Source: Lunularia cruciata
Taxonomy: Eukaryota; Streptophyta; Marchantiopsida; Lunulariales; Lunulariaceae
NCBI GenBank assembly: GCA_948567375.1
Contig: OX419756.1
Coordinates: 17,861,001 to 17,925,000, forward strand
Length of the DNA: 64,000 bases
Direction: 5' to 3'
Positions within the stretch are counted from its first letter, which is position 1. The number at the start of each line of letters is the position of its first letter. This document shows, piece after piece, positions 44,592-57,896 of this stretch. The translations under genes and the position numbers were made by a program. Below the pieces are notes generated by a model. The model worked only from the letters and a program-made list of their open reading frames with translations, was not told where the DNA came from and did not search any database.

Positions 44592-47099
44592 AAATAAAAA
44601 TTTCATTTTGTAGTGAATACTTTTATTGTTAGACTTAGAATGTTGTAAAAATTAATTGGAACACAAAATACTACAAAAAATTAAATTATATATTAATTAA
44701 GGTAAAAGTGTTTCAAAGTCTAGGGAATGTTGTTTTACACTTGTCTCTTTCTCTTTCTCTGATTCTTGTGGAGAAGTTTCTACGTTGTTACACTTCCTTT
44801 ATTATCTCCATTTTATTTATCTTTGAATTTAGGTCATAACCATTTAAGTTTTACCTTATTCAATTTTAAGTTTAGAGATGCTTTATTTCTACAAGCTACT
44901 CCTAACCTTATATCAATTTACATGATATTGGGAAGAAATGTAGCATTAAGTAAAAATCCACTTTAATATCTATGAATTATAAAAAAATTTGAATTCTTTT
45001 ATCTTTCAAGGACTTCAATATAAATATCATTTTATCTTGCAATACTCTTTACAACTCTTGCCAATGCATCTTCAATTTAAACTTATTTTGCACAACTCTT
45101 GAGCCAACATCCTTATCTTGGAGCAACATATATACATTTTGGGATTGTGTATCCTCTACATATCTATACCTTATATTATAGTTTGTTTGTGTGTGGCATC
45201 AAGGAATTTAAATCCTTTTAAGTATAGTATAATTTACATCAATGCTACTTAGGTAGCAAAAATTTATTTTAAGGAGTAGAGTACAAGGATAAGAATTGCT
45301 TGTTTGCACAAACGTATATGTGGACACTCTAAGGTGTGGACATGTAAACCTAAAGGTGACACCTTCTAGCACAAACATGTTGAGGAGTTGATACCTAGAT
45401 CAGAAACTAGAATGTACAATTAGACGATTGTGCTCAAGAGGAAGCATCTTCATCAGCAAACTTGACTTCTATGTGTCAAGTTTGCTAATGTCAAGTAGAA
45501 GTCAAGTTTAACAATTTTCATTGAGCACAAAGGTCTTGATCTATTGGTGATTCAAAATCCTTTTGATACCCTGTGAATGATGAATGATTGATAAAGAAGA
45601 AAGGCCAACCATCATAGAAGTTATTTGAATGACAAATCATTGTGTTGAAATAAAAACTAAAGATAGGAAGTTTGGATTATGAAAAGAACATTGCAAATTT
45701 TTCCTTCACCTAGGAGTAAATTATAATTATAATTTTTATGCACCTTGGGAGAAGAAATGAATAATCTTCTAATGGATGACCATAAAAAAATTATTTCTAA
45801 AATAAACTTTCTTCACCCATTAGCGTTTGGTCTAATTTTCAATTGTATTACTTATTGGACCAAAGATCACTCTACCTTATCATGCAAAATAAAGATTCCT
45901 CATGTAAACATAGCTCCTCTTTAAACTTATCAGTCCTCCAATATAAGTTCTTTCAAGATTCAAGATCATTCCCCTAAAATTTTCCTTTCTCCATAATGGT
46001 GGTACTTTGTTTAGAAATTTATAGATCAATAAGCCACAAAGTGTCACATAGCCTCAATCCATGTACTAAGCTCTTAAAAGAATGGATGTATTCACTCTCC
46101 TAAGCTCCTCTCTATATAATCTAGAATTCTAATATAAAATTGTGTGTTGCATGAATTTTTTCAATTTTTTTGCATTTAAAAAAAATCAATTTTTCTCTTA
46201 TTTATGAAGAGTGAATGAGTACACTTCTTTTTTCAAGAGAAAGGCTTCTTAGTGAAATCATTTTTAGAAAAAGAAGTTGGATTAGGACAAAGTGTGGAAG
46301 ACACCAAGGCAAAGGTGAGTCACTTGGAAAGACATGACCTCAATAGGTGAAATCAAACTTGAACTTAAATAACTTTGGCAAGGAAGAACTTTGGCCAAAA
46401 GAAGAGAACCAAAAATGGCCTTCAGTCTAGATTACCTTTGGTATGGATTCAACTCCACCTAAAGTTAGTTTAGATATTTGAATGCACCACCACTTGGTTA
46501 AAGAACTATACTCAAGGGCCATTTGCATTCAAGAAGAACCATTTGCATTTGGTGAAGGCCTCACATGGGTAGAAGGCACAATTTGGGAGAATAATTTGCA
46601 TGTGTGGAGATGTACCTCATGAAATGTGCATGGAAAGGACCACTCAACCCCTGTCCATCCCCAAATGATTGAGGACTTTGCCTACATAACCAAGTGAGCA
46701 TTGTCCAATTCCACTATTTTTTGTGGAATCTGTAGTTAGCTTTGAGCTCAATCAGAAACTGTCTTACTCTTCCAACCTTCATAGAAGTTCCTAGTTCCTA
46801 GCCTACTCACATTCAACTTAGTTTATCAAACCTCCTCCAAGAGCTAAGATGGTGTTTATCTTAAAACCCATGAGGAAGGTCCTCAAAGCCATACTTGGAA
46901 ACCATACTATCAATAAGTGTGCAATGTAATGTATAAGTGAGGTGATCCAAAGCAAGAATTTGGGTTTCTTGCTCTAGAATGGGTAGTTGAGTTACTTTAG
47001 CATGATCCACAAGAAGAAGAGAAAGAAGGAGAGAACTAGAGGGAGTCTAAGAAGAAATCTTCACAATTGGACCAAGAGAATTGGATGATGATACTTGGT
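44592..47099. other. AT-rich region with dispersed repeat copy 2, no gene recognised
   Basis: Begins with the second copy (44592-44755) of the repeat at 39002-39165, immediately after the truncated element C. The rest is AT-rich, without coding motifs, apart from a nested hairpin at 45429-45530. Confidence 0.5.
45429..45530. repeat. Nested inverted repeats (hairpin of about 100 bp)
   Basis: Three nested or overlapping arm pairs: ttgtgctcaa (45429-45438) with ttgagcacaa (45521-45530); aaacttgacttct (45458-45470) with agaagtcaagttt (45497-45509); and agcaaacttgac (45455-45466) with gtcaagtttgct (45475-45486). The last two share bases, so two alternative folds are possible. It could be the core of a small foldback element. 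Confidence 0.7.
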
Positions 47100-48830
47100 G
47101 CAGATGCAAATAACCCTGAGCAATAACATCAACACAGAGGAATAAAAATTACTTAATTGGTGACATCAAGGCCACTTTTGTAGAGAAAAATAATAATAAC
47201 AATAGCATGAGAGGAGAGAGTTACAAGGATCCGGCCCAAAGGGCAATTATGAAGGTCATTATGAAGTTGTTCAAGCACAAACAAATAACTTACTTGACAA
47301 ACAACCAAGCGGTCTTCTTCCACTATATGTACAAAGGAGAACCAATTAATTGGGCAAACAAGTTCTATTTGCAAGCAAGGGTCCTTCTTGCAAATAGAAG
47401 ATAGTGGAGTGACTTATCTAGCATCCTTTGCAATCCATTTCTATATGGGTTTGAACTTGCTGACAAAGGTGGAGAGGAAGTAGTTCTTCAACCAATTCTA
47501 GCCAAATGGGTACTTCAATACCCAAATCAAGAGCAAGACCATGATCAAAAAGTATCAAGACATGGATGTGGAATTTGAAAAGATAGGGAGGTTTGTGTTA
47601 GTAGACAAAGAAGAAGAAGGTCTTTCATCAAAGACCAAGAAGAAGAAAGCTCCTCCAACAAAGACCAAAATGCCATCCAAGTGAGCCCAACAAAATGTCT
47701 CTTTGGAAGAAGAAGTTGGAAGTGAGGAAGAAGAAGATGGATTGTTCACCATCCATGACTTAGAAGTAAACTCAACAGAGGAGTAGACCCATATCAAGAT
47801 GTATAAATTGGCTCTGAATCTAGATCCAAGCAAATAATAGGTAAATTGCCCCAAACATGAAGGATAAAATATCATCTCAGAGCACCTCCTTGTCTTGAAC
47901 CAGAATCCAATACAGTTGAACCAAAACCAAAAGGAGAGAAGGCCCATGTGGAGATAGAATTTTTGACCAAAAACTCCATAGGAGAACTGGTCAATATTGA
48001 GACCAAAGTTTGTGATCTGCCCAAAGCCAAATGCACTCTTCTATTGAAAACAACTGTTAAAGAAGGAGTCAAAGCACCTCAAGGGACTTTGGTACATACA
48101 TGAGAAGGAGCAATCTTTATCATCCATTTGGTGGGAGTAGTGTTACAATTTATGGAGCTACTTCCTCCCTATACTAGGAGAACTACCAAGACATAACCAA
48201 TTTTATAACATTGGTGACATAAATATACAAGAAATTGTACATGACAAACAACACCAAAGTAAAGACAAAGGAAGAACTAGCCAAGGTTTACAAAAAAGAA
48301 GCTAAGAAGGTGAATGCATTCACCCAAGACCTTTATGGAGAATGACATGAATGTATGCCTCCTTTGCTATGAGTCAACAAGAGCAAGAGAAAGAATTAGG
48401 GCAAGTGCAATTCAAGTTAGTGCAATTGCAAATGGAGAAGAAGGAGATGCAATTGAGGTACAAAGACCAGTTGCAAGCAAGGGACAAAGAGTTAATTAGC
48501 ATTTGCTCCAAATTAGAGAATGTCAAGGTAAGAATTATCACTCTTGATAAAAAAAAATGGCCAAATACCATGGAGAAGTTGGAGCACATGAGGGAAGTCC
48601 TCAAGAGGGAGAAGGCTAATTGAGAATCAAATTGCCCCAAATCTTAGATGAAGTAAAGAAGGAGGTGGGCATCTTGAACTAAAACTTGGAGGAAGAGAAT
48701 GCAAAGGCCATCAAGCAACAGAAGAGGTGCTTCATCAGTTTGTATCCATGATGAAGTAAGAGGCCAAAGGGAAGGCCTTGAAGGCAAAGCTACACAATTT
48801 TAAGTTACATGTTCATGCTTAGAAGAGAAT
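47100..48830 (+). pseudogene. Unclassified gag-like remnant with coiled coil
   Basis: Plus-strand coding-like sequence in several frames. The first part (47207-47404) gives NQAVFFHYMYKGEPINWANKFY; acidic and lysine-rich runs follow (47580-47760). Then 48351-48623 gives a clear coiled-coil candidate, with heptads of Leu/Gln/Lys/Glu (QFKLVQLQMEKKEMQLRYKD). No zinc knuckle or protease motif is found. It resembles in general character, but not clearly in sequence, the remnant at 20566-23110. It could be gag of an unrecognised retrotransposon. Confidence 0.4.
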
Positions 48831-51800
48831 ACATACAATGAGGAGTGCATGGACCAATTGGCAGTTTGGATAGGAAGTTCATAGAAGTTTGTGACACTTA
48901 TCTATTATACATAACCAAATACTTAGAGTGGACCTAGGATTGGTTCTACATACTTAGAGGAAAATTTAGTAGCCCATGATTAGAGACCCCAACCAAAGAC
49001 AATCCCCTTGAGGGAATTCCCTTAATAGCTATAGTTCATGAGTAGACCAGATATCTTTGGCCTTATGTATAATTTTTAGAAAGAAGGACTTTGGCCTTCC
49101 ACCTCAACATTAGGAAGAATTCCTTTAATCTTGTACATATTTTCTACAAGGAAGGACTTTGGCTGCATACAAAATGCTTTGGCCGAGTACCACTTTGGAG
49201 TAATTCAAATTAACTTAATGGAAGACCTGAACACATATCAAAAGCTTAATTAGTTTAAAGAAAATAAGGATAAGATAAGATTAGATTCTAAGTATTTGAT
49301 GCAGTATTAGGCTAAAGATTACCAAGAAACCCCTTGATTTTTTGGTAAAATAGGAATTGATATAAGGCTTTGGCCTAATAATCTACAAGTTCATTTTTTC
49401 ATGCAACTTTGTGACTAAACCAAAGTTTAGTTCTTTGCAATTTGCTATTGCTTTGTCTTGAATGTTGGAGGGACACATATGTACAAGTAGAAGTGAGAAA
49501 TTTTGCAATAAGAACACTAGTGTTGGAGTGCATAAGGATGGACTTGCACTTGATCAGGATGTATGATTCTTATGGGTTCCAAAGAAGCATAGTAATGCAA
49601 AGAGAAATCCATTGGGTTTGAGCATTGCCAATACCATAGAAACAAAAAGCAAGTGCATTAGGTTGACAAGAAGGCTCCTTTGGGGTCATGACTTTTGAGA
49701 AGTGTAGTCATGCCTTCATAGTCATAGTCATAGTCATAGTCTTTAGATAAAAGTGATCTTTGGCTCAAAGGAACCATCACCTTCAAGAATAACTCCTAAT
49801 TTATAAACTCATAATTGCTAACTAAATATTTAATTTAATTTAGAATAATTTATGAGCATTGAATGTGATTTTTATTTTCATTTTCTGTAGTGCACCATAG
49901 TAATTGACACTACACTCTTCTAAAAGTGGTTTCTACCCAAAAAGTTAAAGAGGGAATAATAAAAAAGCTTTAGCTAGTGATACTTTCCCTTCACTTTTAG
50001 TCATTTTTAGTCACCCATATACTCAAGGGAATAGCATATTCTCACCAATTTTACTAGTATTTGGTTGAGTCACCATAAATTCTCAATAACTTGGTAAAAT
50101 CTTTAGTTTGACTAGCTAATCCTAAGGAAGGGAATCATAGTACAATGGTCTTTCATATTTATATATATAGATGCTTATAAAAATGCTTATAAAGATCCTT
50201 ATAATAAACTCTAAGAATATAAATATCTAAAGTCTTGATAAAGATAAGTCAAAGCTAACAATCTTATCATTACTCCTTTTCAGTTTCTATTGAACTTGGT
50301 AAAGGTAGTAGCCTTTGATACCTCATTGTTTTGAGCTAATTGAAATTTAAAGTCCAAGGATAAGATCTATTCAAATAGATTTTAAAAAATTTCTTTAAGA
50401 ATTCCATCAAATATCCAAAAATAAATATTAGGATCTATCTTATCTAGCTCAAACTACTATTTAGAGATACCTCTAAATTATTTCTTTTAAAACTTAATTG
50501 CTATAACTAACTCAAGTACTCAATGATAACTAAATGTGAAATTTTATATAATAATATCTTATTTCTAATTTTCATTTTTAGTAGTTAATTGAGGTGGATA
50601 ACAAGCTTAAGGATTAAGCTTATTCAATATAGAATATGTGTACTAAGTAGTAATAAATCCTCAACAGGAATCTAAAATCAAAGCCACATTCATTGTAAGC
50701 CACATTCACCCAATTGCTTTTATGAGAGTTAGGAAGAAGGAAGAAATCCACAAGAGCAATTCAAAGTGGAATTGGAAGTCATGATAAATAGCTCTAAACT
50801 ATAGCAAATCCAAATCTTGTTGTAGAACCCTAGAGTTCTTTGGCTCCATCTCTCTTAGAGCTTTGGAAAGATGGAGTGAAGACAAATTGTGTTACATTGC
50901 TCTCATTAAAGGATGTTAGTCAATCTGATGATCTTTAGATATTGGACATTGGATTCCTTAACATTTACGATTGGGGGTTGTTTAACATCAAAAATATTTA
51001 TCGAGCTCAAGGATCCTATTTTTGACTTGAATTCTTTCTACCTTCAAAGCAAACCCCATACTTGGACTACCAAAGTTTGAGCTTCAACACTCTAGACACT
51101 TAGAGTGAGAAAAAGCCAAAACATACTTGGGACTTCTTTGATTACTTTCTAGAAAAAGTAATTAAGCTTAAATGATTGAAGCTTAAAAGCTAGTAAATAA
51201 TGAGATGAATAGAAAAAGTAAGTAAACTTAAATTATTAAAGCTTAAAAGCTAGTAAGCAATGATAAGAACTTGATATGATGGACCTATGATCCTTCAAAA
51301 TTGCTTGCGACTGCTAGGTAATAAAATTAGTGATTAGAAATTTCAAGATATACTTAGAAAGTAATAAGGAACTTTTATCAAGGAACACTTAAAATGTACT
51401 TAAAAACCTTCAAAAGGAGTAGTAGTAGCAGTTTATTATAGAACTAAACAATAGTCTTCTAGACTTTGGAGGTAAGATGTTGAGAAAGTCACATAATGAT
51501 TAAGTAACTTGGCTAGGAAGTTGCTTTGCTAGAAAATTAACTGCTATCTCCTCTAAGAAGTAAGCTTGTAGTTTTATCAAATATAAATAATAAGACAATA
51601 ATAAATATCTATCATTTGGAATACATTACATCTAAGTCATCCATCTCTTCTTAGATCTCCTCCCTATGTATTATCCTCAAATGTTGTTCTTCTACAAAGC
51701 TTAAGTTTTTTTCTGTATATATAATCACTAAAAATTCCATCTTAATTTTTTTTTTCTAACTCTCCAAGTTCCAAAAGAAATTAGAGTTTGGATAGAGGCC

Positions 51801-54800
51801 ATGCAACAATAGCACGTTCCAATATTTACTTTGATTCATGCAGCTAGTAGGGTAACAACAGAAGTTAATAAGACCTAAAAATCCTTGAAGTAACACCTCT
51901 TTTTGATAGATTGAATCTAATACATACTTTTTAATAACACATTATAAAATTACTCTTTTATCAAGTTTTTCTTATTTCATTATAGAATAAATCTGTGAAT
52001 ATATAGTTTGGCAAATTAAGTATGAGCTTTCACTTCAATAGTGCAAACAGTTTGCTACTTGCTTTCTGGTGTAGACATAATTACCAAATGACTCTCTATT
52101 TTGTAAACATTCCATAGAGAAATGTTTATATTAATTTGGGAGCTCCTTTAAATCAATAATGTATAAAGAAAACTAAAATTCCACTCAATATTAGTTCTTT
52201 CTTAGTTGATTTGGAAGATAATGAATTTGATTTGAAAATTTTTAGTTTCATATTCTTCTAAGATTTTGTAATATGTTTGTAAACTAAATTTTTCTCATAA
52301 ATTGCTCCAATTTATTTACAATCCATATATTTATCAAATTCTACTTAAATATGAAAACTCAATGTAATATCAGTGTAAAATTGAAATTATAAATATTTTC
52401 CCTTTGGAACCCTCCATCTCCTCTTTTATATACTAAATTCCATAATGCTCAATATTAAGAATATTTTCCCTTCTTAAATGTAATCTTTATTCATATTTGC
52501 ATCTTTTCCACTATTAAATTTAATTAAATAAAAACCTTTCCTTTGGATCATATTACCTCCAACTCTCATTATTCTTTCTTGGATTAAGGCTTTCAACCTT
52601 CCTTCTTTAACTCTAGTAACTTCATAGATAGAGTAATTCAAATCATAAAATACTTTCTTTATAAATTAGTATCTTTTCAACTTCACATAATTCTTCTTTA
52701 TGAGTATCAAAATAATAATCCAGAGACCTTCTTCTTGTTGGTAGACTTCCTGATAAGAATACTTAACTCTATTATTGTTAGTGAGTTAACATATAAAAGC
52801 TCCTCATGTATCATTATCATCGTCTCTAATAGTGTCTCTCATAATGTGATTAATTTTGATATTATGTGAAAGGCTTCATTCTTTGTCTATATCATATAAC
52901 ATGTATTAGATAAATGTTAGCATACAAACTATATATTGAATGATTTATGTAGTTCATATACATAATTTCTAATTCCAAGTATTCTAGTTTCTAGTATAAA
53001 CTAGAGTTTAGATGAATTTAGAGATTATAATTGTAATTATTTTTATATAAATTTATTATATTCTTTGATTACATAATAGATTAGATTTAAATAATATGTT
53101 ATTATATGAACTAAGTTAAACCCTCTTTAATTTATTTTCTATATTTGGCATCTATTAGATGGGCAATGAATTTTTATAGATAAGTAAATAAATTATAATC
53201 ATGGAACATTCTTTGCTTGAAAGTTTCAAAAGAATATAGTTTTGTTGAGAGTTATTACAAGAAAAATACAATAAAATCTATGATTGATAAAAAATCATAA
53301 GTAATAAGTAAGTAATAAAAGTCATAAGTAAAATTAATAATAAATTTAGATAAAATAAACATGAATTATTCTTAATTACAATTAAAAATAATTAACATAT
53401 GATATCTAACTGAAATTTTCATATGTTTACTACAAAATGTAATTTTCCAACAATGAAAAATGATATTAGAGTATTCAAAGTACAATTGCAAGAAATAATA
53501 ATGTAGAACTTGTTAGATTGTCACTAATTGTTGATTTATCTTAATTATATGGTATGCTGCTTATTATATAGCATACTTATCAAGCTTTAGAATCCTTATA
53601 TATGTTTAGATAAAGATTCTAAGTGACAGATAAACATATATTTGGATATTATGGTAAATTTCCTTATAATTATTCATCTTAATCTATATGAGATTATTCC
53701 AGACCTCTTCATTCAAGATAAGTCATGTTGAAATATCAGAATGAATTGACTCATCATACATATATGTCATCTGAATTATGAAGAAGAATGTAAATGGTTT
53801 CTCTTCCACTAAACATGTTAGTAGTTAAATAAAAATATTTTAATTAATTACCTTGTGAAATATTCATAATCTATTTATTTTTAGAATTCTTTTTTTCTGT
53901 TAGACCTACAAGGTAATTCTTTTGTGGTGTATGCACATTTTTTAGAATTAATTTTATTTTTAGGTATATCTATTGTCTTACCAAGAAAAAATCTTTATAC
54001 TCAATGTAATATACATATTATATAATATAGGATATTTAATATTTACCATCATCTATACATAGTTTAGAGATATAGAAATTGCTTTATGAAAAGTCAATAT
54101 TTATTAGCATACTCTAAAGGTGAAGGACATTTTAACTCATGTAAAATTATTTATATTATGTAGGGTATTATATTTAAAGCTAAATTTTCTAAGACTTTTA
54201 ATCTTGTAACTTCTTTTCCTTTTATGTTGAGTGTTATTTGTCAATTTATTCATACCTTTAGGGAGAGTGAGCTACCTGTTGATATTGGTCAAATTCAAGA
54301 TTTTCTTTGAATTTAGGTTAACAACTTGCTAAATTAAGATTTTATAGTGTCAAGCTAACTAAGGATAAAATAGCTTCAACAAGTCATATTGTGGGTTAGC
54401 AAGGTGAGTATACTCAAAATTTAAGTAAAAATTTATTATTTAAGTGGTAGCTAAGGGGAATATTATATATAATGAAATATTCATAAAAATTTGGTTTTAT
54501 AATTTCATGATTTCATTAATTTTATATAAATAAGGTCCATCAAGGTCACTCATTGCTTATGTAAAAGGATAGTAATTTTTATTTAATGTCTCATTTTATG
54601 TTACTCTACCTCTAAAAATAATCCAAAAATTTGTGATTTAATCTTACATGCATACTTGTAAGAACAAATAAAACTATCACCCTTACCAATTCTCTGACAA
54701 GCTAACAACTTATGTTTAATTATCAGTAAACATTTTATCTTCTTAAGCTAATAGATATTTACATAGGATTAGAATACTATACCTTGACATAGGTATATAA

Positions 54801-55250
54801 GAATGAGTTTATGTAATATTACTTACCAATAATCATTGGTATATAAATGAAAATATTATAAAAATTACAAAAGATTTAGAAAATGGTAACTATAAGAACA
54901 GTCAAGAAAATATTTCTGATGAGGAAATAATTCTCTCATATTCATCATAAATTGTACTACTAGATATAACATATATGATTGAGGATCACAACTAACAAGT
55001 TAGTCCATTAAATATCAATATTGATAAATAAAATAAAAATATATATATAATGACTAAAATTTTTTTTATGAGTATAAAAAATTTAATGCAATTAATTTAT
55101 TTCTATTATATTGTATAAATTATTATGTATAACCATTTTTACACATTAAAGAACTTTTATATTGAAATTTTATGGTAATTGTGAAATAATTATTGATATT
55201 GATTAAGAGAAGGTTAAAGTTATATAGCAATAAATAACCAAAAGCTTGCT
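48831..55250. other. AT-rich region, no gene recognised
   Basis: About 6.4 kb with almost no open frames. It contains a six-base tandem repeat, tcatag, at about 49716-49741. Near 51130-51260 two similar stretches (agaaaaagtaa-taa-cttaaat-attgaagcttaaaagctagtaa) form a roughly 70-bp local duplication. No terminal repeats of an element were found. Confidence 0.5.
51145..51260. repeat. Local duplication, about 65-70-bp unit
   Basis: Two adjacent near-copies of a block ending in ttgaagcttaaaagctagta and attaaagcttaaaagctagta. Simple tandem duplication in AT-rich sequence. Confidence 0.7.
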
Positions 55251-56099
55251 CATACTAGTAAATTGTTAGCCAAGGCCTTGGATAGGCCAAAGACTTTATT
55301 GACTGCTTAGAAACATAGAAATTACAAGGTTCATTGGTGATAATATAGCTCATTGAATGATGTTCATTGGGAAAAGGTGTGATAAAAGATTATCAAATTT
55401 ATATCATCAATGCTTGTTTTGTTCATTTGTAATAGGTATGATAAAAAAGTAACAAGTTTGTACCATAAATGCTTGTTTTTTTCAACGTCTATAAATTCAC
55501 CAAGAAGATCCTTGTTTAAGGCTCAATGAGGCTCATTTCAAGGCAAATGGAGCTGGTCTAATGATGGATAATTGAGGAGGCAAAGTAATATTTTTTGAAC
55601 CTCAAATGACCTACTAAAACGATCTCACTTAGAAATTAAGAAGGCTGACTCAACCACTTCACTTGGTAAAAATTCATTTGTACCAAATTTTCTTAGGGAG
55701 GGAGGGATATCCTTGACTTTATATAGGCAAACAATGATCTGGTATTGGTTGTCCAACTTAGGTTATATTATACTATGAGATGTGGATTATTAGTCACATC
55801 GTGTCCATTGCTTTGGAATAAGATAAGAAAAGTAAACTAGAGTGAAGAATTTGGAGAAGGAGCTAAAAGACTGGTAAAGATGAGACTCAAGTTTAGGGTG
55901 TCTACTTTTCTAATGTTAAAATTAGATTATCATAAGTTGAGTTATAAATTTTTTATCTCTTATTATGCAAATATATCATCAAATGTGTTCAATAAAAGCA
56001 TGTAATAATCAAATACTAGCATTAATTATTACATAAAAGATTATTTGAAATTGGTCTTAATTGGTAGTGGATTCAATGAGGTCTTCAGCTTGTCACTAG
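55251..56099. other. Spacer downstream of element E, no gene recognised
   Basis: Mixed sequence between the AT-rich region and the integrase of E. It may contain 3' untranslated sequence of E. A near-duplicate pair, ttatatcatcaatgcttgttttgttca and ttgtaccataaatgcttgttttttt, lies at about 55402 and 55461. Confidence 0.4.
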
Positions 56100-56830
56100 C
56101 ATCCTCAATAATAAGGTTAATACTTTATGTGAATCATTTTAAAGAAGTAACAAGTTGGAACAGGGTGAAGCACATTGTGAGCTTTACCATGGTATGATAA
56201 GCCCATAATGTGCCTACTAGTTTTTTGTCCCGGTTGGTTAGGTTTGAACTCACAATTTTTATTGAGTATGGTTAGCAAAGTACCATTGACTTGTTCAACT
56301 TGATAATTTACTTGTAGGTGATAATGGGTTGAGCAATGGTGATGAATCTTGTAAGTGGTGGTCAAATCTTGCACACCTTTGTTGATGAAGTCTAACACAT
56401 TGTCCATGATAATGAATAGTAGAACACCAAATCTAGAGATAATATTCTTATGTAGAAATTATATGGTGACCAATGCAAAATTATTGATGAAGACCTTAGC
56501 TTCAGCCCATTATGTTATGTAATTGACCATAGTAATGATGTAATGGTGCCTTGTTCTACGTGTTGTGGGATTGACAAGTCCTATGAAATCTATTCCCCAG
56601 TTTTGGAACAATTGAGAGGCAAAGACCAATTGGAGGTATATGTGGTACTTGGATAATAGCTTACACATGTATTGACAAGAATCACACATGTGGGCATAAC
56701 AATTGGTGCCTTAAGAGATAGATGACCACTAGTATCCGACAAGATACACTTTTTGTATACTAGTCTCACCAAAGAAATGCCCACCAGAGTTGTTAAGTGG
56801 CACACTTTCATTACTTCCTTTGTGCTTATG
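56100..56830 (-). pseudogene. Integrase of element E
   Basis: The minus strand shows, at 56811-56590, part of the zinc-binding region (PTCVILVNTCVSY). At 56407-56117 lies the end of the DDE core, with YHLQVNYQVEQVNGTLLTIL carrying the final Glu. The homologous segment of F reads YHPQANGQVECVNGILLTIL. The first part of the core is badly decayed. Confidence 0.6.
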
Positions 56831-56930
56831 CACTATCAAAGCACCTTGTCAATGCACATTCTATACAATTTTCCTTGCAATATAGTAGAAGGAAGGGCTA
56901 ACATGTGAGATGATTTGTGTTGAGCTTTTT

Positions 56931-57240
56931 TTAGTCAAAAGGCATGTTGCTCATAGAGAGATCATGATGAATTTGGATCATCCAAGATGATTGTGTGGTC
57001 AAGCTTTGATGCACATAGAACAAGTAGAAATCTACAAAATTCATGATAAGGAAGCAATATGTGAGAGGCCCTAGAATATGGGAGAGGAAATCTGCATTAT
57101 CATGAGATTTCCTAGCATGGTATTCTATCATAAAAGAGAATTCATGCAAGAGTAACATCTAGTAAGCTAGTCTTCCTCCATGACATGGTTTATTGACTAG
57201 ACATTTAAGGGCTTCATGGTCTGCATGGTATAGCTCATTC
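56931..57240 (-). pseudogene. RNase H C-terminal part of element E
   Basis: The minus strand gives YHADHEALKCLVNK-like coding at about 57235-57190 in broken frame, then LLHEFSFMIEYHARKSHDNADFLSHILG in the frame 57158-56931. This is the standard end of Ty3/gypsy RNase H (x-x-E-F-x-x-x-I-x-Y-x-x-G-K-x-N-x-x-A-D-x-L-S), matching F at 25440-25310. Confidence 0.7.
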
Positions 57241-57259
57241 TCTCAACATTGAGAGAATG
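57236..57259. repeat. Perfect 24-bp inverted repeat
   Basis: Arms cattctctcaa and ttgagagaatg with a 2-base centre. It lies exactly where RNase H coding of element E ends and foreign sequence begins, so it may mark an insertion or rearrangement junction. Confidence 0.75.
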
Positions 57260-57419
57260 GGCTAGAATGATATGGGTATGTAGAATAATAAGACAAAATT
57301 AGGTAGGCCATTAATGCAAAGGTGGTGCATTGAAATACTTAAGCAGACAAGTATATATTAGAATATAAAATTAGGAGCCAATTGGCATTAATGAGGTAGC
57401 ATTGAAAGGAGATGGCCAC

Positions 57420-57422
<3 letters not shown>

Positions 57423-57515
<93 letters not shown>
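57423..57515. repeat. (AT)n microsatellite
   Basis: About 46 AT units, inside the foreign sequence between the two halves of element E. A tyrosine/isoleucine open frame across it is an artefact. Confidence 0.95.
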
Positions 57516-57517
<2 letters not shown>

Positions 57518-57891
57518 TATAAAATATATTCTTTAGGGTTTAGCCCCCAAGTATAAAAGGGACCTTCATCCATTATATGGTGGTTGGTTGATTGATGAAG
57601 GTGATTGAATTAGTCTGGAATCAATTGATAGCCACTATAGGAATAAGAAGCAATACTTGGGCTAAGAGAGGAGGAGCCAAGAGTAATAAGGGCTCTCCTT
57701 GCCATGCAAAGACAAGAATGGTCCTTTGTGTAAAGTGACAGCCCACCCTAAGGGTTATAAAGCTTAAATGCCTTGCCTTATGTGGTTCTTGATGTATGGA
57801 TGCACCCTTGTATGACTTCATGTTCTTGTTTATCCCTGCTAACTTGTAATTCCACTATTGGATATCCTATATTCTTCAAATTAGCATAAGG
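57516..57891. other. Foreign sequence between RT and RNase H of element E
   Basis: Continuous across the solo LTR with 58637-58835, once the LTR and one target duplication are set aside. No protein recognised. It is probably part of another inserted element, or its LTR, that interrupts E. Confidence 0.4.
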
Positions 57892-57896
57892 ATTGG

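Noticed and set aside
57388-57573. Open frame of 61 codons rich in Tyr and Ile
   Set aside because: It is the translation of an (AT)n microsatellite.
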